Below, in pieces: positions 38,019 to 48,895 of a stretch of 64,000 nt of DNA; the first letter of the stretch is position 1, and every line of letters begins with the position of its first letter. This DNA comes from Hydrogenophaga pseudoflava NBRC 102511 (GTDB lineage: Bacteria; Pseudomonadota; Gammaproteobacteria; Burkholderiales; Burkholderiaceae_C), in NCBI RefSeq assembly GCF_001592285.1, contig NZ_BCWQ01000004.1, forward strand, positions 216,444 to 280,443. The letters run 5' to 3'. Position numbers and translations under genes: made by a program. The notes under the pieces are model-generated. The model made no database searches and was not told the DNA's origin. It worked only from the letters and a program-made list of their open reading frames with translations.

Positions 38019-40850
38019 TCAGCCGGTGTTCCGCAGACCGGCTGCGATGCCGTTGATCGAGAGGTGGATGCCCCGGCGCACCTTCTCATCCTCGTTGTCC
38101 AGATCACCCGACCGGTGGCGTTGTACCAGTTCGACCTGCAGGTGGTGCAGCGGGTCGATGTAGGGGAAGCGGTGGCGCACCGAGCGCTGCAGGGCTTCGT
38201 TGTTGGCCAGCCGCTGCTTCTCGCCGGTGATCAGGGTCAGGGCTTCGGCCGTGCGGTGCCACTCGGCCTCGATGGCGTCGAACACCTTCTTGCGCAGCTT
38301 CTTGTCCTCGACCAGCTCGGCGTAGCGCGTGGCCAAGGCCAAGTCACTCTTGGCCATCACCATGTCCATGTTGGACAGCAGGGTGCTGAAGAAGGGCCAT
38401 TGCTTGAACATCTTCTGCAGCAGCTCCTTGCGCTGGGTCTGGCCCTTGGCGCCGCCGCCCTTGAGGAAAGCCTGGACGGCCGAACCGAAGCCGTACCAGC
38501 CGGGCAGCGTCAGGCGGCACTGGCCCCAGCTGAAGCCCCAGGGGATGGCCCGCAGGTCTTCGATCTTCTGCGTCGCCTTGCGCGAAGCGGGGCGCGAGCC
38601 GATGTTGAGTTCGGCGATTTCGCGGATCGGTGTCGCGGCGAAGAAGTACTCGGGGAAGCGCGGCGTGTCGTAAACCAGCGCGCGGTAGGCCTTCATGCTC
38701 GCGATGGACAGCTCGGCGGCGGCGTCCAGGAAGGCCTTGGGCGCGTTGCGCGTGGGCTGCAGCAGCGTGGCCTCCAGCGTGGCAGCGACCAGGGTTTCGA
38801 GGTTGCGCCGGCCGATCTCGGGGTTGGCGTATTTCGAGCCGATGACCTCGCCCTGTTCGGTCAGACGGATCTGGCCGCGCACCGTGCCCGGTGGCTGGGC
38901 CAGGATGGCCTGGTAGCTCGGACCGCCGCCACGGCCCACGGTGCCGCCGCGACCGTGGAACATGCGCAGACCGATGGTCTTCTCGGCCCCCGCGTTGAGG
39001 TGGTCGAACAGCTCGACCAGCGCGATCTCAGCACGGTAGAGCTCCCAGTTGCTGGTGAAGATGCCGCCGTCCTTGTTGCTGTCGGAGTAGCCGAGCATGA
39101 TGTCCTGCTCGCCATAGCCGTCGGCCGCGCCGCGCAGCACCATCTCGCGCACGCCCGGCAGTGCGTAGTACTCGCGCATGATGGGTGCGGCGTTGCGCAG
39201 GTCTTCGATGGTCTCAAACAGCGGCACGACGATCAGTTCGGCCACCGCGTTTTCGGACAGCAGGCCGTGGACCAGTCCGACTTCTTTCTGCAGCAGCAGG
39301 ACTTCGAGCAGGTCGCTGACTGTTTCGGTGTGGCTGATGATGGCGTGTCGGATCGCCGCATTGCCGTAGCGCTGTCGTGCCAGGCGCGCGGTTTCGAATA
39401 TGGCCAGCTCGCTCTGCGCGTGGGCCGAGTAGTCGACGCCAGGCACCCGCAGCGGCCGCGCGTCGTTGAGCTGTTTCAGCAGCAGGGTGCGTTTGGCGTT
39501 TTCGTCGAGGGCGCTGTAGTCCGGCTCGATGCGGGCCGTGGCCAGCAGTTCGGCCACCACCTCTTCGTGTTTGTCGGAGCTCTGGCGCAGGTCCACCGTG
39601 GCGAGGTGAAAGCCGAACACCTCCACCGCACGGATCAGCGGCCGCAGGCGGCCGCGCACCAGGTGGGCGCCGTGGTGCGCCAGCAGCGAGGCTTCGATGG
39701 TGCGCAGGTCGGCCAGCAGCTCTTCGGGGCCGCTGTAGGGGTCCTGCGGTGCGATGGCATGCCGTGCCGCTTCGCCGCCGGTGAGCGTCTGCAGGGTGGC
39801 GGCCAGACGTGCGTACATGCCGGTGAGGGCGCGGCGGTAGGGTTCGTCCTGGCGGTGGGCGTTGCGGTCGGGCGAGCGCTCGGCCAGCGCCTGCATCGCG
39901 GGCGAGACCTGGGCGAGGATGGCCGACACAGACAGTTCGGCGCCGAGCAGGTGGATCTGGGTCAGGTGGTGGCGCAGCACCATCTCGCACTGGCTGCGCA
40001 AGGCCAGGTCCAGCGTGGGTGCGGTGACATTGGGGTTGCCGTCGCGGTCGCCGCCGATCCACTGGCCCATGCGCAGGAAGGGCGCGAGGCCCTCGGCCGC
40101 AGCCTCGCCGAGCCCCTCTTCGAGGTCGCGGTAGATGCGTGGGATCTCGCTCAGGAAGGTGGCCTGGTAGTAGCTGAGCGCGTTCTCGATCTCGTCGGCC
40201 ACGGTGAGCTTGGTGTAGCGCAACAGGCGGGTCTGCCACAGCTGCGTGACGCGGGCGCGCAGCTGCAGCTCGTTGTCGGCCAGCTCGCGCGGCAGCAGGT
40301 GGTCGCGCTCGGCCAGCAGGCGGGCGATGTCGCGCTCGGCGTCCAGGATGCTCTTGCGCTGCACCTCGGTGGGGTGGGCTGTGAGCACGGGGGAAATGTG
40401 CGCTTCGGCCAGGGTCTGCACGATCTGCGGCGGCGCGATGCCGGCCTTGTGCAGACGTTGCAGGGTCATGGCCAGGCTGCCGGGCTGCACATCGCCTGCG
40501 CGCTCGTGGATGGCGCGGCGGCGGATGTGGTGGCGGTCCTCGGCCAGGTTGGCCAGGTGGCTGAAGTAGGTGAAGGCGCGGATCACGCTGACCGTCTGCT
40601 GGCCCGACAGACCCTTGAGCAGCTTCTTGAGCGTCTTGTCGGCCGATTCGTCGGCGTGCCGGCGAAACGCCACCGAGAGCTGGCGGATCAGCTCGATCAG
40701 TTCGAACATCGCCTTTCCCTCCTGTTCCCGGATCACATCACCCAGGATGCGGCCCAGCAGGCGAATGTCTTCGACCAGGGGCAGGTCCTTGTCGGCGCTG
40801 GCACGGCTGCGGGATGCGGGGGCTGCTTTGCGGGCGGGGGAGGGGCTCAT
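38019..40850 (-). CDS. ppc: Phosphoenolpyruvate carboxylase
   Basis: Replenishes oxaloacetate by carboxylating PEP (943 aa). Catalytic stretches are [11 protein letters not shown] (active His), [10 protein letters not shown], the Gly/Arg loop [13 protein letters not shown], and the C-terminal RNTG that closes the active site. The start is uncertain. ATG 40850 is preferred because the product then begins about 20 residues before the conserved [16 protein letters not shown] 40910 would add 20 residues but lies in a stretch that looks like a -10 (TAGCAT). It is divergent from hemC; the 143 bp between hold both promoters and an inverted repeat. Confidence 0.93.
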   Translation of the reverse strand: MSPSPARKAAPASRSRASADKDLPLVEDIRLLGRILGDVIREQEGKAMFELIELIRQLSVAFRRHADESADKTLKKLLKGLSGQQTVSVIRAFTYFSHLANLAEDRHHIRRRAIHERAGDVQPGSLAMTLQRLHKAGIAPPQIVQTLAEAHISPVLTAHPTEVQRKSILDAERDIARLLAERDHLLPRELADNELQLRARVTQLWQTRLLRYTKLTVADEIENALSYYQATFLSEIPRIYRDLEEGLGEAAAEGLAPFLRMGQWIGGDRDGNPNVTAPTLDLALRSQCEMVLRHHLTQIHLLGAELSVSAILAQVSPAMQALAERSPDRNAHRQDEPYRRALTGMYARLAATLQTLTGGEAARHAIAPQDPYSGPEELLADLRTIEASLLAHHGAHLVRGRLRPLIRAVEVFGFHLATVDLRQSSDKHEEVVAELLATARIEPDYSALDENAKRTLLLKQLNDARPLRVPGVDYSAHAQSELAIFETARLARQRYGNAAIRHAIISHTETVSDLLEVLLLQKEVGLVHGLLSENAVAELIVVPLFETIEDLRNAAPIMREYYALPGVREMVLRGAADGYGEQDIMLGYSDSNKDGGIFTSNWELYRAEIALVELFDHLNAGAEKTIGLRMFHGRGGTVGRGGGPSYQAILAQPPGTVRGQIRLTEQGEVIGSKYANPEIGRRNLETLVAATLEATLLQPTRNAPKAFLDAAAELSIASMKAYRALVYDTPRFPEYFFAATPIREIAELNIGSRPASRKATQKIEDLRAIPWGFSWGQCRLTLPGWYGFGSAVQAFLKGGGAKGQTQRKELLQKMFKQWPFFSTLLSNMDMVMAKSDLALATRYAELVEDKKLRKKVFDAIEAEWHRTAEALTLITGEKQRLANNEALQRSVRHRFPYIDPLHHLQVELVQRHRSGDLDNEDEKVRRGIHLSINGIAAGLRNTG

Positions 40851-40993
40851 GCGGGGTGGTGGCGAGGGGATGCCGAGAGAGGTATTGCTGAAATTTTGGG
40901 CAGGGGCCATGCTAGCATCCAAAGTTCCCCGCACCGTTACCAACGGGGTACGAAAACGCCGGTTCCGGCCTGATCTTTTTTTGATAGTGCACC

Positions 40994-41956
40994 GTGTCCA
41001 TTTCAATCCCGCCCGCCCCGCTTGACATCACGATCGCCACGCGGGAGAGCCGTCTGGCGCTGTGGCAGGCCGAGCACGTCAAGGCGCTCTTGCAATCTCT
41101 GGGCCACCGCGTGACGCTGCTGGGCATGACGACCCAGGGCGACCAGATCCTGGATCGCAGCCTGTCCAAGGTGGGTGGCAAGGGTTTGTTCGTGAAGGAG
41201 CTGGAGGTGGCGCTGCAAGAGCGGCGGGCCGACATCGCCGTGCACTCGCTCAAGGACGTGCCGATGGACCTGCCCGACGGGTTCGCCCTGGCCTGTGTGA
41301 TGGAGCGCGAAGACCCGCGCGATGCCTGGGTGTCCGCCTCCTGTGCCTCGCTGGCCGACCTGCCCAGGGACGGGGTGGTCGGTACGTCCAGCCTGCGCCG
41401 TCTGGTGTTGCTGCGCGAGGCGCTGGACCGTCTGGGCCGGCAGGACGTGCGCATCGAACCGCTGCGCGGCAACCTCGACACCCGCCTGCGCAAACTCGAC
41501 GAAGGCCAGTACCACGCCATCGTGCTGGCGGCCGCAGGTCTCAAGCGTCTGGGCCTGTCTTCGCGCATCCGCGGCATCTTCGACCCCGAACAGTCGCTGC
41601 CCGCCGCCGGGCAGGGCGCGCTGGGCATCGAGATTCGCAGCGACCGCACCGATCTGATGCAGGCCCTTGCGCCGCTGGTGCATATGCCCACTTGGTTGCG
41701 CGTGGCGGCCGAACGCACGGTTTCCCGCACCATGGGCGGCAGCTGCTCGATGCCGCTGGCCGCCTATGCCCGCTGGGACGCCGAGGCGCCGCAGACCCTG
41801 CGCCTGGACGCCGCCTGGGGCGATCCCGAGGGGCGCTTGGCGGTGGTGAGGGTGCAGGAGCAGGCGCGCGTCGAGACGCTCGAACAGGCGGAGTCCCTGG
41901 GTCACCGGGTGGCGCAGGCCCTGCGCGCCGGTGGTGCCCGCGCAGCGGGAGGCTGA
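40994..41956 (+). CDS. hemC: Porphobilinogen deaminase
   Basis: Hydroxymethylbilane synthase, which joins four porphobilinogens in haem synthesis (320 aa). The dipyrromethane cofactor Cys is Cys251 in [12 protein letters not shown]. The catalytic Asp88 is in [11 protein letters not shown], and the arginine stretches TSSLRR and [13 protein letters not shown] bind substrate carboxylates. The start is GTG 40994. It is first in the hemC-hemD-hemX-hemY cluster, with hemD 3 bp downstream. Confidence 0.96.
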   Translation: MSISIPPAPLDITIATRESRLALWQAEHVKALLQSLGHRVTLLGMTTQGDQILDRSLSKVGGKGLFVKELEVALQERRADIAVHSLKDVPMDLPDGFALACVMEREDPRDAWVSASCASLADLPRDGVVGTSSLRRLVLLREALDRLGRQDVRIEPLRGNLDTRLRKLDEGQYHAIVLAAAGLKRLGLSSRIRGIFDPEQSLPAAGQGALGIEIRSDRTDLMQALAPLVHMPTWLRVAAERTVSRTMGGSCSMPLAAYARWDAEAPQTLRLDAAWGDPEGRLAVVRVQEQARVETLEQAESLGHRVAQALRAGGARAAGG

Positions 41957-41959
41957 GCC

Positions 41960-42805
41960 TTGGCCGGGCACGCGGCCGTGCCGTCCCGCTGGTCCCGGGT
42001 GATCGTGACGCGGCCCGCCGGCGAAGCCGGTGCATGGGTGGCGGCGCTGCAGGCCCGGGGGTGGGCGGCGCACAGCCTGCCCCTGATCGACATCGGCGCG
42101 CCGCGCGACCCGCAGGTGCTGGCTCGGCTGCGCGACGCGCAGGCGCACTGGAGCCGATGGGACGCCCTGATGTTCGTGAGTGCCGCGGCGGTGCAGCACT
42201 TTTTCGACGGTGTGGTTCCTGATGCCGGGACGCATCGGGCAGGCACACGGTTCTGGGCGCCGGGGCCGGGCACGGCGCGAACGCTCTCGATGGCCTTGCA
42301 GCGTCTCGGCCTGGGGCCCGAGCGGATCGACCAGCCACCGGCCGATGCACTGCAGTTCGATTCCGAGCATCTGTGGCCTGTGGTGTCGTCTCAGGCGAAG
42401 CCTGGTGCCCGTTTGCTGGTGGTGCGGGGCGTGTCCACCTCGGCCGACGGCGTGCCCACGGGTGGGACCGAGGGCAGTGGGCGCGAGTGGCTGATGGAGC
42501 AGTGCCGCGCACGCGGGGCCGCGGTTGAGGCCTGCGCCGCCTACGAACGGCATGCTCCCCGGTGGACCCCGTCCGACCGGGCCCTGGCAGAGCAGGATGC
42601 CCTCTGGCTCTTCAGCAGTTCAGAGGCTGTGGCCCATCTGCGGACGGCGATGCCAGCGGCCGACTGGTCCCGCGCCGGGGCCTTGTGCACCCACGAACGG
42701 ATCGCGGCGGCGGCGCGGGCGGCGGGCTTTGTACACGTGTACACCAGCCGCCCGTCATTGCCCGATGTGTTGGTCGCCCTAGAATCGGTGCGGAGCCCGA
42801 TATGA
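41960..42805 (+). CDS. hemD: Uroporphyrinogen-III synthase
   Basis: Closes and flips ring D of hydroxymethylbilane (281 aa). The family is poorly conserved; supporting features are the N-terminal VIVTRPAGEAGAWVAAL, the domain-linking MFVSAAAVQHFFDGV, and the C-terminal LWLFSSSEAVAHLRTAMP, plus position after hemC. The likely start is TTG 41960, 3 bp after hemC. Its stop overlaps the hemX ATG (ATGA), indicating translational coupling. Confidence 0.88.
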   Translation: MAGHAAVPSRWSRVIVTRPAGEAGAWVAALQARGWAAHSLPLIDIGAPRDPQVLARLRDAQAHWSRWDALMFVSAAAVQHFFDGVVPDAGTHRAGTRFWAPGPGTARTLSMALQRLGLGPERIDQPPADALQFDSEHLWPVVSSQAKPGARLLVVRGVSTSADGVPTGGTEGSGREWLMEQCRARGAAVEACAAYERHAPRWTPSDRALAEQDALWLFSSSEAVAHLRTAMPAADWSRAGALCTHERIAAAARAAGFVHVYTSRPSLPDVLVALESVRSPI

Positions 42806-43944
42806 GCAACGACACTCCCGAACCTTCCCCCGCTGCGCCGACCCCGGTTCTTCCCGTGGTGACCACCGGCTCAGGCTCCCCTGCACCTGCCCGGCGCGGT
42901 GGGGTCTGGCTGGGCGCGCTGGCGCTGCTGCTGGCAGTGCTGACGCTGATGATGGCCGGCCTGCTGTGGCAGAAGGTGGATTTCACCCAGAAGGAACTGG
43001 CGCGCCGCACCCAGGTCAGCGAAACCCAGTCGTCGGAAACACGGACGGTGGCAGCGCAGGCCGAGGCCCAGGTCAAGGAACTGCAGGCGCGTCTGGCGGT
43101 GGCCGAGGTCCGCCTGTCCGAGGTCAGTCTGCAGCGCTCCCAGCTCGAAGAGCTGATGCTGGCGCTGTCCCGGTCCCGGGACGACAACCTGGTGCAGGAT
43201 CTGGAGTCCTCCCTGCGCCTGGCCCAGCAACAGTCTCAGCTCACTGGCAGCGTGCAGCCGTTGCTCGCGGCCCTGCAGTCGGCCGATGAGCGCATCGCCC
43301 GTGCCGCGCAGCCGCGGCTGAACCCGGTCCAGCGCGCCATTGCGCGCGATGTGCAGCGCATCCGCAGCACCTCGGTGGCCGATGTGCCCTCGCTGGTACA
43401 GCGGCTGGACGAGCTGGTGCAACGGGTGGACCAGTGGCCGGTGCCCAACGACGTCGGCCCCCGTTCACCGGCGGCACGCAAGGCGTCTGGCTCCGGCAGC
43501 GCCTCGACAGCATCCGCGAACCCTGCCGAACCTGCCGCGCCCGCGGCCGGCGGCTGGGACCGCGCGGTGCAGACCTGGTCCGGCTTCTGGTCGCGCGTGT
43601 GGGAGGAAACCACCCGCAGCGGACGGGAGCTGGTGCGGGTGAGCCGCATCGACCGGCCCGAAGCGGTGCTGCTGGCGCCGGAGCAGGCGTTCTTCCTCCG
43701 GGAGAACCTCAAGCTGCGGCTGCTCAACGCGCGGCTGGGCCTGCTGGCCCGCCAGATGGACGCGGTGCAGGACGACCTCAAGACCATTGATGCGGCGCTC
43801 GCCCGCCACTTCGACACCACCGCTCCCGACGTGGCCGCCGCACAGGCCGCTGTCACGCAGCTGCGCGCCGAACTGGTGCTCACCGAATGGCCCCGGCCCG
43901 AAGAGAGCCTGGCGGCGCTCGCGGTGGCCGCGGGAGGACGCTGA
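42802..43944 (+). CDS. hemX: HemX-like membrane protein
   Basis: A bitopic inner-membrane protein (380 aa) of the HemX family. It has a Pro/Ala-rich cytosolic N-terminus, one membrane helix (about 36-57), and a long coiled-coil periplasmic domain (about 65-190), then the HemX core with DRPEAVLLAPEQAFFLRENL. Although the product was once called a uroporphyrin-III methyltransferase, it has no methylase motifs; its job in haem or cytochrome assembly is unclear. It overlaps hemD by 4 bases and hemY by 1 base, so the four genes form one coupled operon. Confidence 0.85.
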   Translation: MSNDTPEPSPAAPTPVLPVVTTGSGSPAPARRGGVWLGALALLLAVLTLMMAGLLWQKVDFTQKELARRTQVSETQSSETRTVAAQAEAQVKELQARLAVAEVRLSEVSLQRSQLEELMLALSRSRDDNLVQDLESSLRLAQQQSQLTGSVQPLLAALQSADERIARAAQPRLNPVQRAIARDVQRIRSTSVADVPSLVQRLDELVQRVDQWPVPNDVGPRSPAARKASGSGSASTASANPAEPAAPAAGGWDRAVQTWSGFWSRVWEETTRSGRELVRVSRIDRPEAVLLAPEQAFFLRENLKLRLLNARLGLLARQMDAVQDDLKTIDAALARHFDTTAPDVAAAQAAVTQLRAELVLTEWPRPEESLAALAVAAGGR

Positions 43945-45257
43945 TGAACGGGCCGCGGCGCCAGCGGGGTGCGATGCGCAATGTCTTCTGGTTGCTGGGT
44001 CTGGCCGCCCTGGCGGTGGCGCTGGCCCTGCTGACCGGACAGAACCAGGCCATGGTGAGCCTGTTCTGGCCGCCCTACCGGTTCGATGTCTCGTTCAACT
44101 TTGTCCTGTTCTGCCTGGTAGCGGGTTTCGTGCTGCTGTACCTGGCCCTGCGGGCATTGAGCATGTTCCGCGAGCTGCCCCGCCAGGCGCAGCGCTGGCG
44201 CAGCCAGCAGATGGAGCGGGCGGCGGTCGGCGCGCTGATGGACGCCTTGTCCAACCAGATCGCGGGCCGGTTTGTCCGGGCGCAGGCGGCCGGGCTGTCG
44301 GCGCTGGAGCAGCTCAACAGCCACCCGGCGGCCCAGTGGCCACGGCGTGGACAACTCCAGCTGCTGGCCCACCTGCTGGTGGCCGAAGCGGCGCAATCGC
44401 TGCAGAACCGCCGCACCCGCGACGAGCACCTGCAGGAGGCCCTGCATCCGAAGCTGGCCAAGGAGTCGGCCGAGGCCCGCGAAGGTGCCCTGATGCGGGC
44501 GGTCCGCTGGGCGGTCGAAGACCGTGACCTCCAGGCGGCCCGCAGCCACCTGGACGAACTTCCCCAGGGAGCGTCCCGCCGCATCCAGACGCTGCGCCTG
44601 AAGCTTCGGGTGGCGCGTCTGGGGGGAGCGACCGCCGAGGCACTGGAAACAGCGCGTCTGCTCGCCAAGCACCGCGCCTTTTCGCCAGAGGCCTCGCGCA
44701 GCATCGTGCGTGGTCTGGCGCTGGATGCGCTGCGCGAGGCGCACGACCTGGCCCAGCTGCAATCCGTGTGGTCGCGCCTGGATGCGTCCGAGCGTGCCAT
44801 GCCCGAGCTGATCCTGGCGGCAGTGGAGCGTGCCCATCGGCTGGTGGCCCTGGCGCCTGACGAAGACATGGCAGCACAGGCCCACGAATTGACCGGTGGC
44901 TGGCTGGAACCCGTCTGGCAGGGATTTGCTGCACTGGATGAGGGCTTGCAGCACAAGCTGGCGCTGGCAATGGAACCCGGGCTGATGCGGCTGGACGCCA
45001 CGGGGCTGGCGCGTCTCGAACAGAGCCAGCGGCAGTGGCCCAACAACGCCTACCTGCAGTACCTCACCGGTCAGGCCTGCCGGCAGCGCCAGCTCTGGGG
45101 CAAGGCGTCCCAGTTGCTGGGCCAGGCCAGCCACAGCCTGCACGAGCCGGCCCTGCTGCGCCGTACGTGGTGTGCCCTGGCGTTGCTGGCGGAGGAACGC
45201 CAGGACCAGGCGGGTGCCCAGGCCGCGTGGAAGCGGGCGGCGCTGCTGGGCGACTGA
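43944..45257 (+). CDS. hemY: HemY-like TPR membrane protein
   Basis: An inner-membrane protein of the HemY_N family (437 aa). Two N-terminal helices lie around 12-32 and 50-69, followed by the typical FRELPRQAQRWRSQQ region. The remainder is a long array of degenerate TPR-like helical repeats. This is the proteobacterial HemY, unrelated to Gram-positive protoporphyrinogen oxidase; its function in haem synthesis is unresolved. ATG 43944 shares its A with the hemX stop codon. The operon ends at the terminator at 45304-45339. Confidence 0.87.
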   Translation: MNGPRRQRGAMRNVFWLLGLAALAVALALLTGQNQAMVSLFWPPYRFDVSFNFVLFCLVAGFVLLYLALRALSMFRELPRQAQRWRSQQMERAAVGALMDALSNQIAGRFVRAQAAGLSALEQLNSHPAAQWPRRGQLQLLAHLLVAEAAQSLQNRRTRDEHLQEALHPKLAKESAEAREGALMRAVRWAVEDRDLQAARSHLDELPQGASRRIQTLRLKLRVARLGGATAEALETARLLAKHRAFSPEASRSIVRGLALDALREAHDLAQLQSVWSRLDASERAMPELILAAVERAHRLVALAPDEDMAAQAHELTGGWLEPVWQGFAALDEGLQHKLALAMEPGLMRLDATGLARLEQSQRQWPNNAYLQYLTGQACRQRQLWGKASQLLGQASHSLHEPALLRRTWCALALLAEERQDQAGAQAAWKRAALLGD

Positions 45258-45303
45258 AGCTGGCGGGCTGGTTTGCCCGCTGCCTTGCAGCCACCATTGA
45301 CAC

Positions 45304-45339
45304 AAAGAAAAAGCCGACCTCAGGGTCGGCTTTTTCTTT
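45304..45339. terminator. Bidirectional terminator between hemY and rne
   Basis: A perfect 16-base stem, AAAGAAAAAGCCGACC paired with GGTCGGCTTTTTCTTT around a TCAG loop. The A tract and U tract make it work for both the plus-strand hem operon and the minus-strand rne gene. Confidence 0.93.
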
Positions 45340-45360
45340 GCTGGGAACCTGAGTCCGTGA

Positions 45361-48264
45361 TCAGCGGTTCTCGAACGGGAGGCTCACATCGCGCAGGTCC
45401 TTGCGGGTCTCCACCAGCACCAGCGGGCCTTCATCGACCAGCACCACCGGCCTGGGTTCGCGGGGCACATGGATCGGCTTGGGCTCGGCAGCGATGGCGG
45501 CCTGGATCTCGGCGACCTTTGCTGCATCCGAATTGACCCATTCGAGCCCGCTGGCCTGTGCCACGCGGTGCAGGTCGTCCATCGACAACGTGTACGGCAC
45601 GACCTTGGGCATGCCGGCGGTTGCCGCCGCGACCGAAGGCGCGGGGGCGGCGGGAGCCACCACATCAGGAATCACCGCGACCGGTTCGGCCACCACCACG
45701 GGCGCGGGCTCGACCTGTGACGGCGCTGCGCTGGCGGGCTGGGTGAAGTAGCTGCGCACCGGGCGTTGCTCGTCCTGCTGGTCGGCGGCCACCGGGGCCA
45801 CCGGCTCCGCACCTGCGGGGACGTCTTCCCTGTTTTCACCGTCACGAGGCGCGCGCTCGCGGCGGTCGCGGCCATAGCGGTCGCGGCTGCGGCGTTCGCG
45901 CGGCGCGCGGGGTGCGGCGGCATCGCCTTCCGCCATCTCTGCGGGCGCTGCCTCGGACGGCTCCGAGGTCATCGCGTCAGCAGGGGCTGCGTTGAGCAGC
46001 GCGGTGTCCGCCACGCCTTGTGATGCGTTGTCGCCGGGCTCCTGCCCCTGGCGCCGGCGGTTGTCACCACGGCCACCACGGCGTTCGCGGCGAGCGCCTT
46101 CGGCGGCGGCCTCAGGTGCTTCACCTGCCGGCGTGGTGGAGACCTGTCCTTCCAGTGCGGTGCTGTCGGCGACCTGGTCCTGGCGGTTGTCCCGGCGGTT
46201 GTCGCGACGACCTCCGTTGCGACCCTGTCCCTCGGCGCGTTCACCCCGCGGTTCGCCGCTGCGACCCTCGGCGCGGTGGTCACCACGGCGGCCTTCACCA
46301 TTGCCGCGGCCCTGGATCTCGGTGCGCTCTCCCCGGTTTTCGCTGCGGGGCGGGCGATTGCCCTGGCGCTCGCCGCGGTCACCGCGACCTTCGCCATTGC
46401 GGCCACCACGACCACGGCCGTCCCTGGACGACTTGCCTTCGCCGCGATCTGTCTTCGGCGCCTCAGCAGCGGCCGGTGCCGGAGCAGGCGTCACTGGTGC
46501 TGCAGCGGGTGCCATGCCGAACAGGCTCTTGAGCCAGCCAAAGAAGCCTTTTTCGGCGGGGGCGGCGGCACGCGCTGGCGCGGGCTCGACCACCACCGCA
46601 GGGGACGCGACCACCGGTGCGGGCGCAGCCACCTCGGGCTTGGGCGCAGCCACTGGTGCCGGGCCGTCGGGCAGCACACCCTTGATCACCGGCTCCTGCT
46701 TGTTGGTGCGCTCCTGGCTGCGGCGCGTGAAGCTGGCCACATCGTCCACTTCCTCGGCCAGCTTGTAGCTGGAGTCGAGGTTGTCCAGGCGCGGATCGTC
46801 GTGCTTGAGACGCTCGAGCTTGTAGTTCGGCGTGTCCAGCGACTTGTTGGGCACCAACAGCACGTTGATGCGCTGCTTGAGTTCGATCTTGGTGATCTCG
46901 GTGCGCTTCTCGTTGAGCAGGAAGCTGGCCACTTCAACAGGCACCTGCACCAGTACGGCGGCCGTGCTGTCCTTGAGTGACTCTTCCTGGATCACGCGCA
47001 GGATCTGCAGCGCCGAGCTTTCGGTGTCGCGGATGTGGCCGGAACCGCCGCAGCGCGGGCAGGGGATGGACGAGCCTTCGCTGAGCGTGGGCTTCAGGCG
47101 CTGGCGGCTCATTTCGAGCAGGCCGAACTTACTGATGGAGCCGAACTGCACGCGGGCGCGGTCCTGGCGCAGCGCGTCGCGCAGGCGGTTCTCGACCTCG
47201 CGGCGGTTCTTCGACTCTTCCATGTCGATGAAGTCGATCACGATCAGGCCGCCCAGGTCGCGCAGGCGGGCCTGGCGCGCCACTTCGTCGGCGGCTTCCA
47301 GGTTGGTGCGGGTGGCGGTTTCCTCGATGTCGCCGCCCTTGATGGCGCGCGCCGAGTTCACGTCCACCGCCACCAGCGCTTCGGTCTGGTCGATCACGAT
47401 GGCGCCACCGCTGGGCAGCTGCACGATGCGGCTGTAGGCGGTCTCGATCTGGTGTTCGATCTGGAAGCGGCTGAACAGCGGCGCGTCGTCGCGGTAGCGC
47501 TTGACGCGGTGGCCGTGCTCCGGCATCACGTGGCTCATGAACTGGTGAGCCTGTTCGTAGATGTCATCGGTGTCGATCAGGATCTCGCCGATGTCGCTGT
47601 TGAAGTAGTCGCGGATGGCGCGGATCACCAAGCTCGACTCCTGGTAGATCAGGAAGGCGCCCTTGCCGCCCTTGGCGGCGCCGTCGATGGCGTTCCACAG
47701 CTTGAGCAGGTAGTTCAGGTCCCACTGCAGTTCGGCCGCCTCGCGGCCGATACCGGCGGTGCGGGCGATGATGCTCATGCCGTTGGGGTATTCGAGCTGG
47801 TCCAGGGCCTGTTTGAGTTCCTGGCGGTCCTCTCCCTCGATGCGGCGGCTGACGCCGCCACCGCGCGGGTTGTTGGGCATCAGCACCACATAGCGGCCGG
47901 CCAGGCTCACGAAGGTGGTGAGGGCTGCGCCCTTGTTGCCGCGTTCTTCCTTCTCGACCTGGACCAGCAGTTCCTGGCCTTCCTTGATCACGTCGTTGAT
48001 GCGGGCCTGGGAGGGCGAGGCATTGCCCTGGAAGTACTGCTTGGAAATTTCCTTGAACGGCAGGAAGCCGTGGCGGTCTTCGCCGTAATCGACGAAGCAG
48101 GCTTCGAGCGAGGGCTCGACGCGGGTGACGACGGCCTTGTAGATGTTGCCCTTGCGCTGTTCGCGCCCTTCGATTTCGATTTCGTAGTCGAGCAGTTTCT
48201 GCCCGTCCACGATCGCCAGGCGGCGCTCTTCGGCCTGCGTGGCGTTGATCAGCATGCGCTTCAT
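45361..48264 (-). CDS. rne: Ribonuclease E
   Basis: Main endoribonuclease of mRNA decay and rRNA/tRNA maturation, and scaffold of the degradosome (967 aa). The catalytic half has the S1 domain (about 35-120), the 5' sensor, and DNase I-like motifs with Asp301 (VDVNSAR) and Asp344 (IDFIDM). The zinc-link is CPRCGGSG (Cys402, Cys405). From about residue 530 the protein is disordered and rich in Arg, Gly, Glu, Pro and Ala, typical of the RNA-binding scaffold half. ATG 48264 ([10 protein letters not shown]) has an AAGGAAA ribosome site. The mRNA leader is very long and structured, suggesting autoregulation. The divergent neighbour is rluC, as in E. coli. Confidence 0.96.
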   Translation of the reverse strand: MKRMLINATQAEERRLAIVDGQKLLDYEIEIEGREQRKGNIYKAVVTRVEPSLEACFVDYGEDRHGFLPFKEISKQYFQGNASPSQARINDVIKEGQELLVQVEKEERGNKGAALTTFVSLAGRYVVLMPNNPRGGGVSRRIEGEDRQELKQALDQLEYPNGMSIIARTAGIGREAAELQWDLNYLLKLWNAIDGAAKGGKGAFLIYQESSLVIRAIRDYFNSDIGEILIDTDDIYEQAHQFMSHVMPEHGHRVKRYRDDAPLFSRFQIEHQIETAYSRIVQLPSGGAIVIDQTEALVAVDVNSARAIKGGDIEETATRTNLEAADEVARQARLRDLGGLIVIDFIDMEESKNRREVENRLRDALRQDRARVQFGSISKFGLLEMSRQRLKPTLSEGSSIPCPRCGGSGHIRDTESSALQILRVIQEESLKDSTAAVLVQVPVEVASFLLNEKRTEITKIELKQRINVLLVPNKSLDTPNYKLERLKHDDPRLDNLDSSYKLAEEVDDVASFTRRSQERTNKQEPVIKGVLPDGPAPVAAPKPEVAAPAPVVASPAVVVEPAPARAAAPAEKGFFGWLKSLFGMAPAAAPVTPAPAPAAAEAPKTDRGEGKSSRDGRGRGGRNGEGRGDRGERQGNRPPRSENRGERTEIQGRGNGEGRRGDHRAEGRSGEPRGERAEGQGRNGGRRDNRRDNRQDQVADSTALEGQVSTTPAGEAPEAAAEGARRERRGGRGDNRRRQGQEPGDNASQGVADTALLNAAPADAMTSEPSEAAPAEMAEGDAAAPRAPRERRSRDRYGRDRRERAPRDGENREDVPAGAEPVAPVAADQQDEQRPVRSYFTQPASAAPSQVEPAPVVVAEPVAVIPDVVAPAAPAPSVAAATAGMPKVVPYTLSMDDLHRVAQASGLEWVNSDAAKVAEIQAAIAAEPKPIHVPREPRPVVLVDEGPLVLVETRKDLRDVSLPFENR

Positions 48265-48844
48265 GTTGCGTTTCCTTTTCACTGTCGCTGACAAGGCGCG
48301 CGGACAGGCCGCACACCAGGATGCCGTGAGCCAGCGAAAGAACGCGAACGGGAGGAATTGCCGGAGAGCCGTTGACCCGGTGATGTCCCGACTGCATCGG
48401 GTGGTCTGTCGGCAGGGGCTGTGCGCACAGCGGCGCGCCAAGGCCCTGCGGCCGGGTCAGGGCGTAGGCGCGTGGATGTGGGTGAGCAGGCAGGGCATGA
48501 CGGATGTCGTTGACATGGATCTTGCCGTTTCGGTCACTGTCTTCACTTTGTCCTCGGTCAGCCGCACCAGCCCGCCTGTGGCGTTGCAAGAAGGGCTGAC
48601 CGATTGGGGTATTCCGTAATCTGGTTCGCTACTCTTTTGTCGGCTCTCCTGTGGCTTCCATCCGGATCGTTTCCCGCCATGGAGACGTCTGGGACGTCGT
48701 GCGCAGGATGGTTCGAGCCGGGTGCCACAGGTGGCACGGGTCGTCAATCGCATCCGGTTTCAGCCTTGCTGTTCCGGGTCGCTGGACGTGACTGCCTTAA
48801 ACTCAGGAAAATCAATCACTTACAACGCGCGACTGGCGTGACAC
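48265..48844 (-). promoter_or_regulatory. Long structured 5' leader of rne
   Basis: No credible gene lies here. A perfect -10 TATAAT on the minus strand (48850-48845) predicts a start near 48838, giving a leader of about 570 bases. Stems visible by eye are GTGCCAC-AG-GTGGCAC (48722-48737), and CGGTCAGCC (48555-48563) pairing with GGCTGACCG (48594-48602) around CGCC-TGT-GGCG (48574-48584). E. coli rne also has a long leader through which RNase E limits its own mRNA, so a similar role is likely. Confidence 0.55.
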
Positions 48845-48850
48845 ATTATA
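48845..48850 (-). promoter_or_regulatory. -10 element of rne (with opposing rluC -10)
   Basis: TATAAT read on the minus strand, in the context CTATAATGTG that also occurs in the rpmB promoter. No good -35 is seen. On the plus strand CATTAT (48844-48849), 18 bases after TTACAA (48820-48825), may serve rluC, so the two divergent promoters would share this spot. Confidence 0.5.
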
Positions 48851-48895
48851 GGGGGCTGCCCCTGATGATGGCGCAGGTCTGATGGTGTTTTTCCC

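Noticed and set aside
38013..40973. A 986-codon open frame on the plus strand opposite ppc
   Set aside because: It is the antisense shadow of the clear phosphoenolpyruvate carboxylase gene; its product is rich in His, Gln, Gly and Val as expected from GC-rich antisense frames and has no recognisable domain.
45840..46480. Short repeats in the rne 3' half as a possible CRISPR or satellite array
   Set aside because: The repeats are irregular, in frame and encode the Arg/Gly-rich scaffold of RNase E; no direct repeat of constant length with spacers exists.
48604..48882. A 92-codon frame in the rne-rluC gap
   Set aside because: No ribosome site, no recognisable motif, and it overlaps the predicted rne promoter and leader; noncoding leader is the better explanation.
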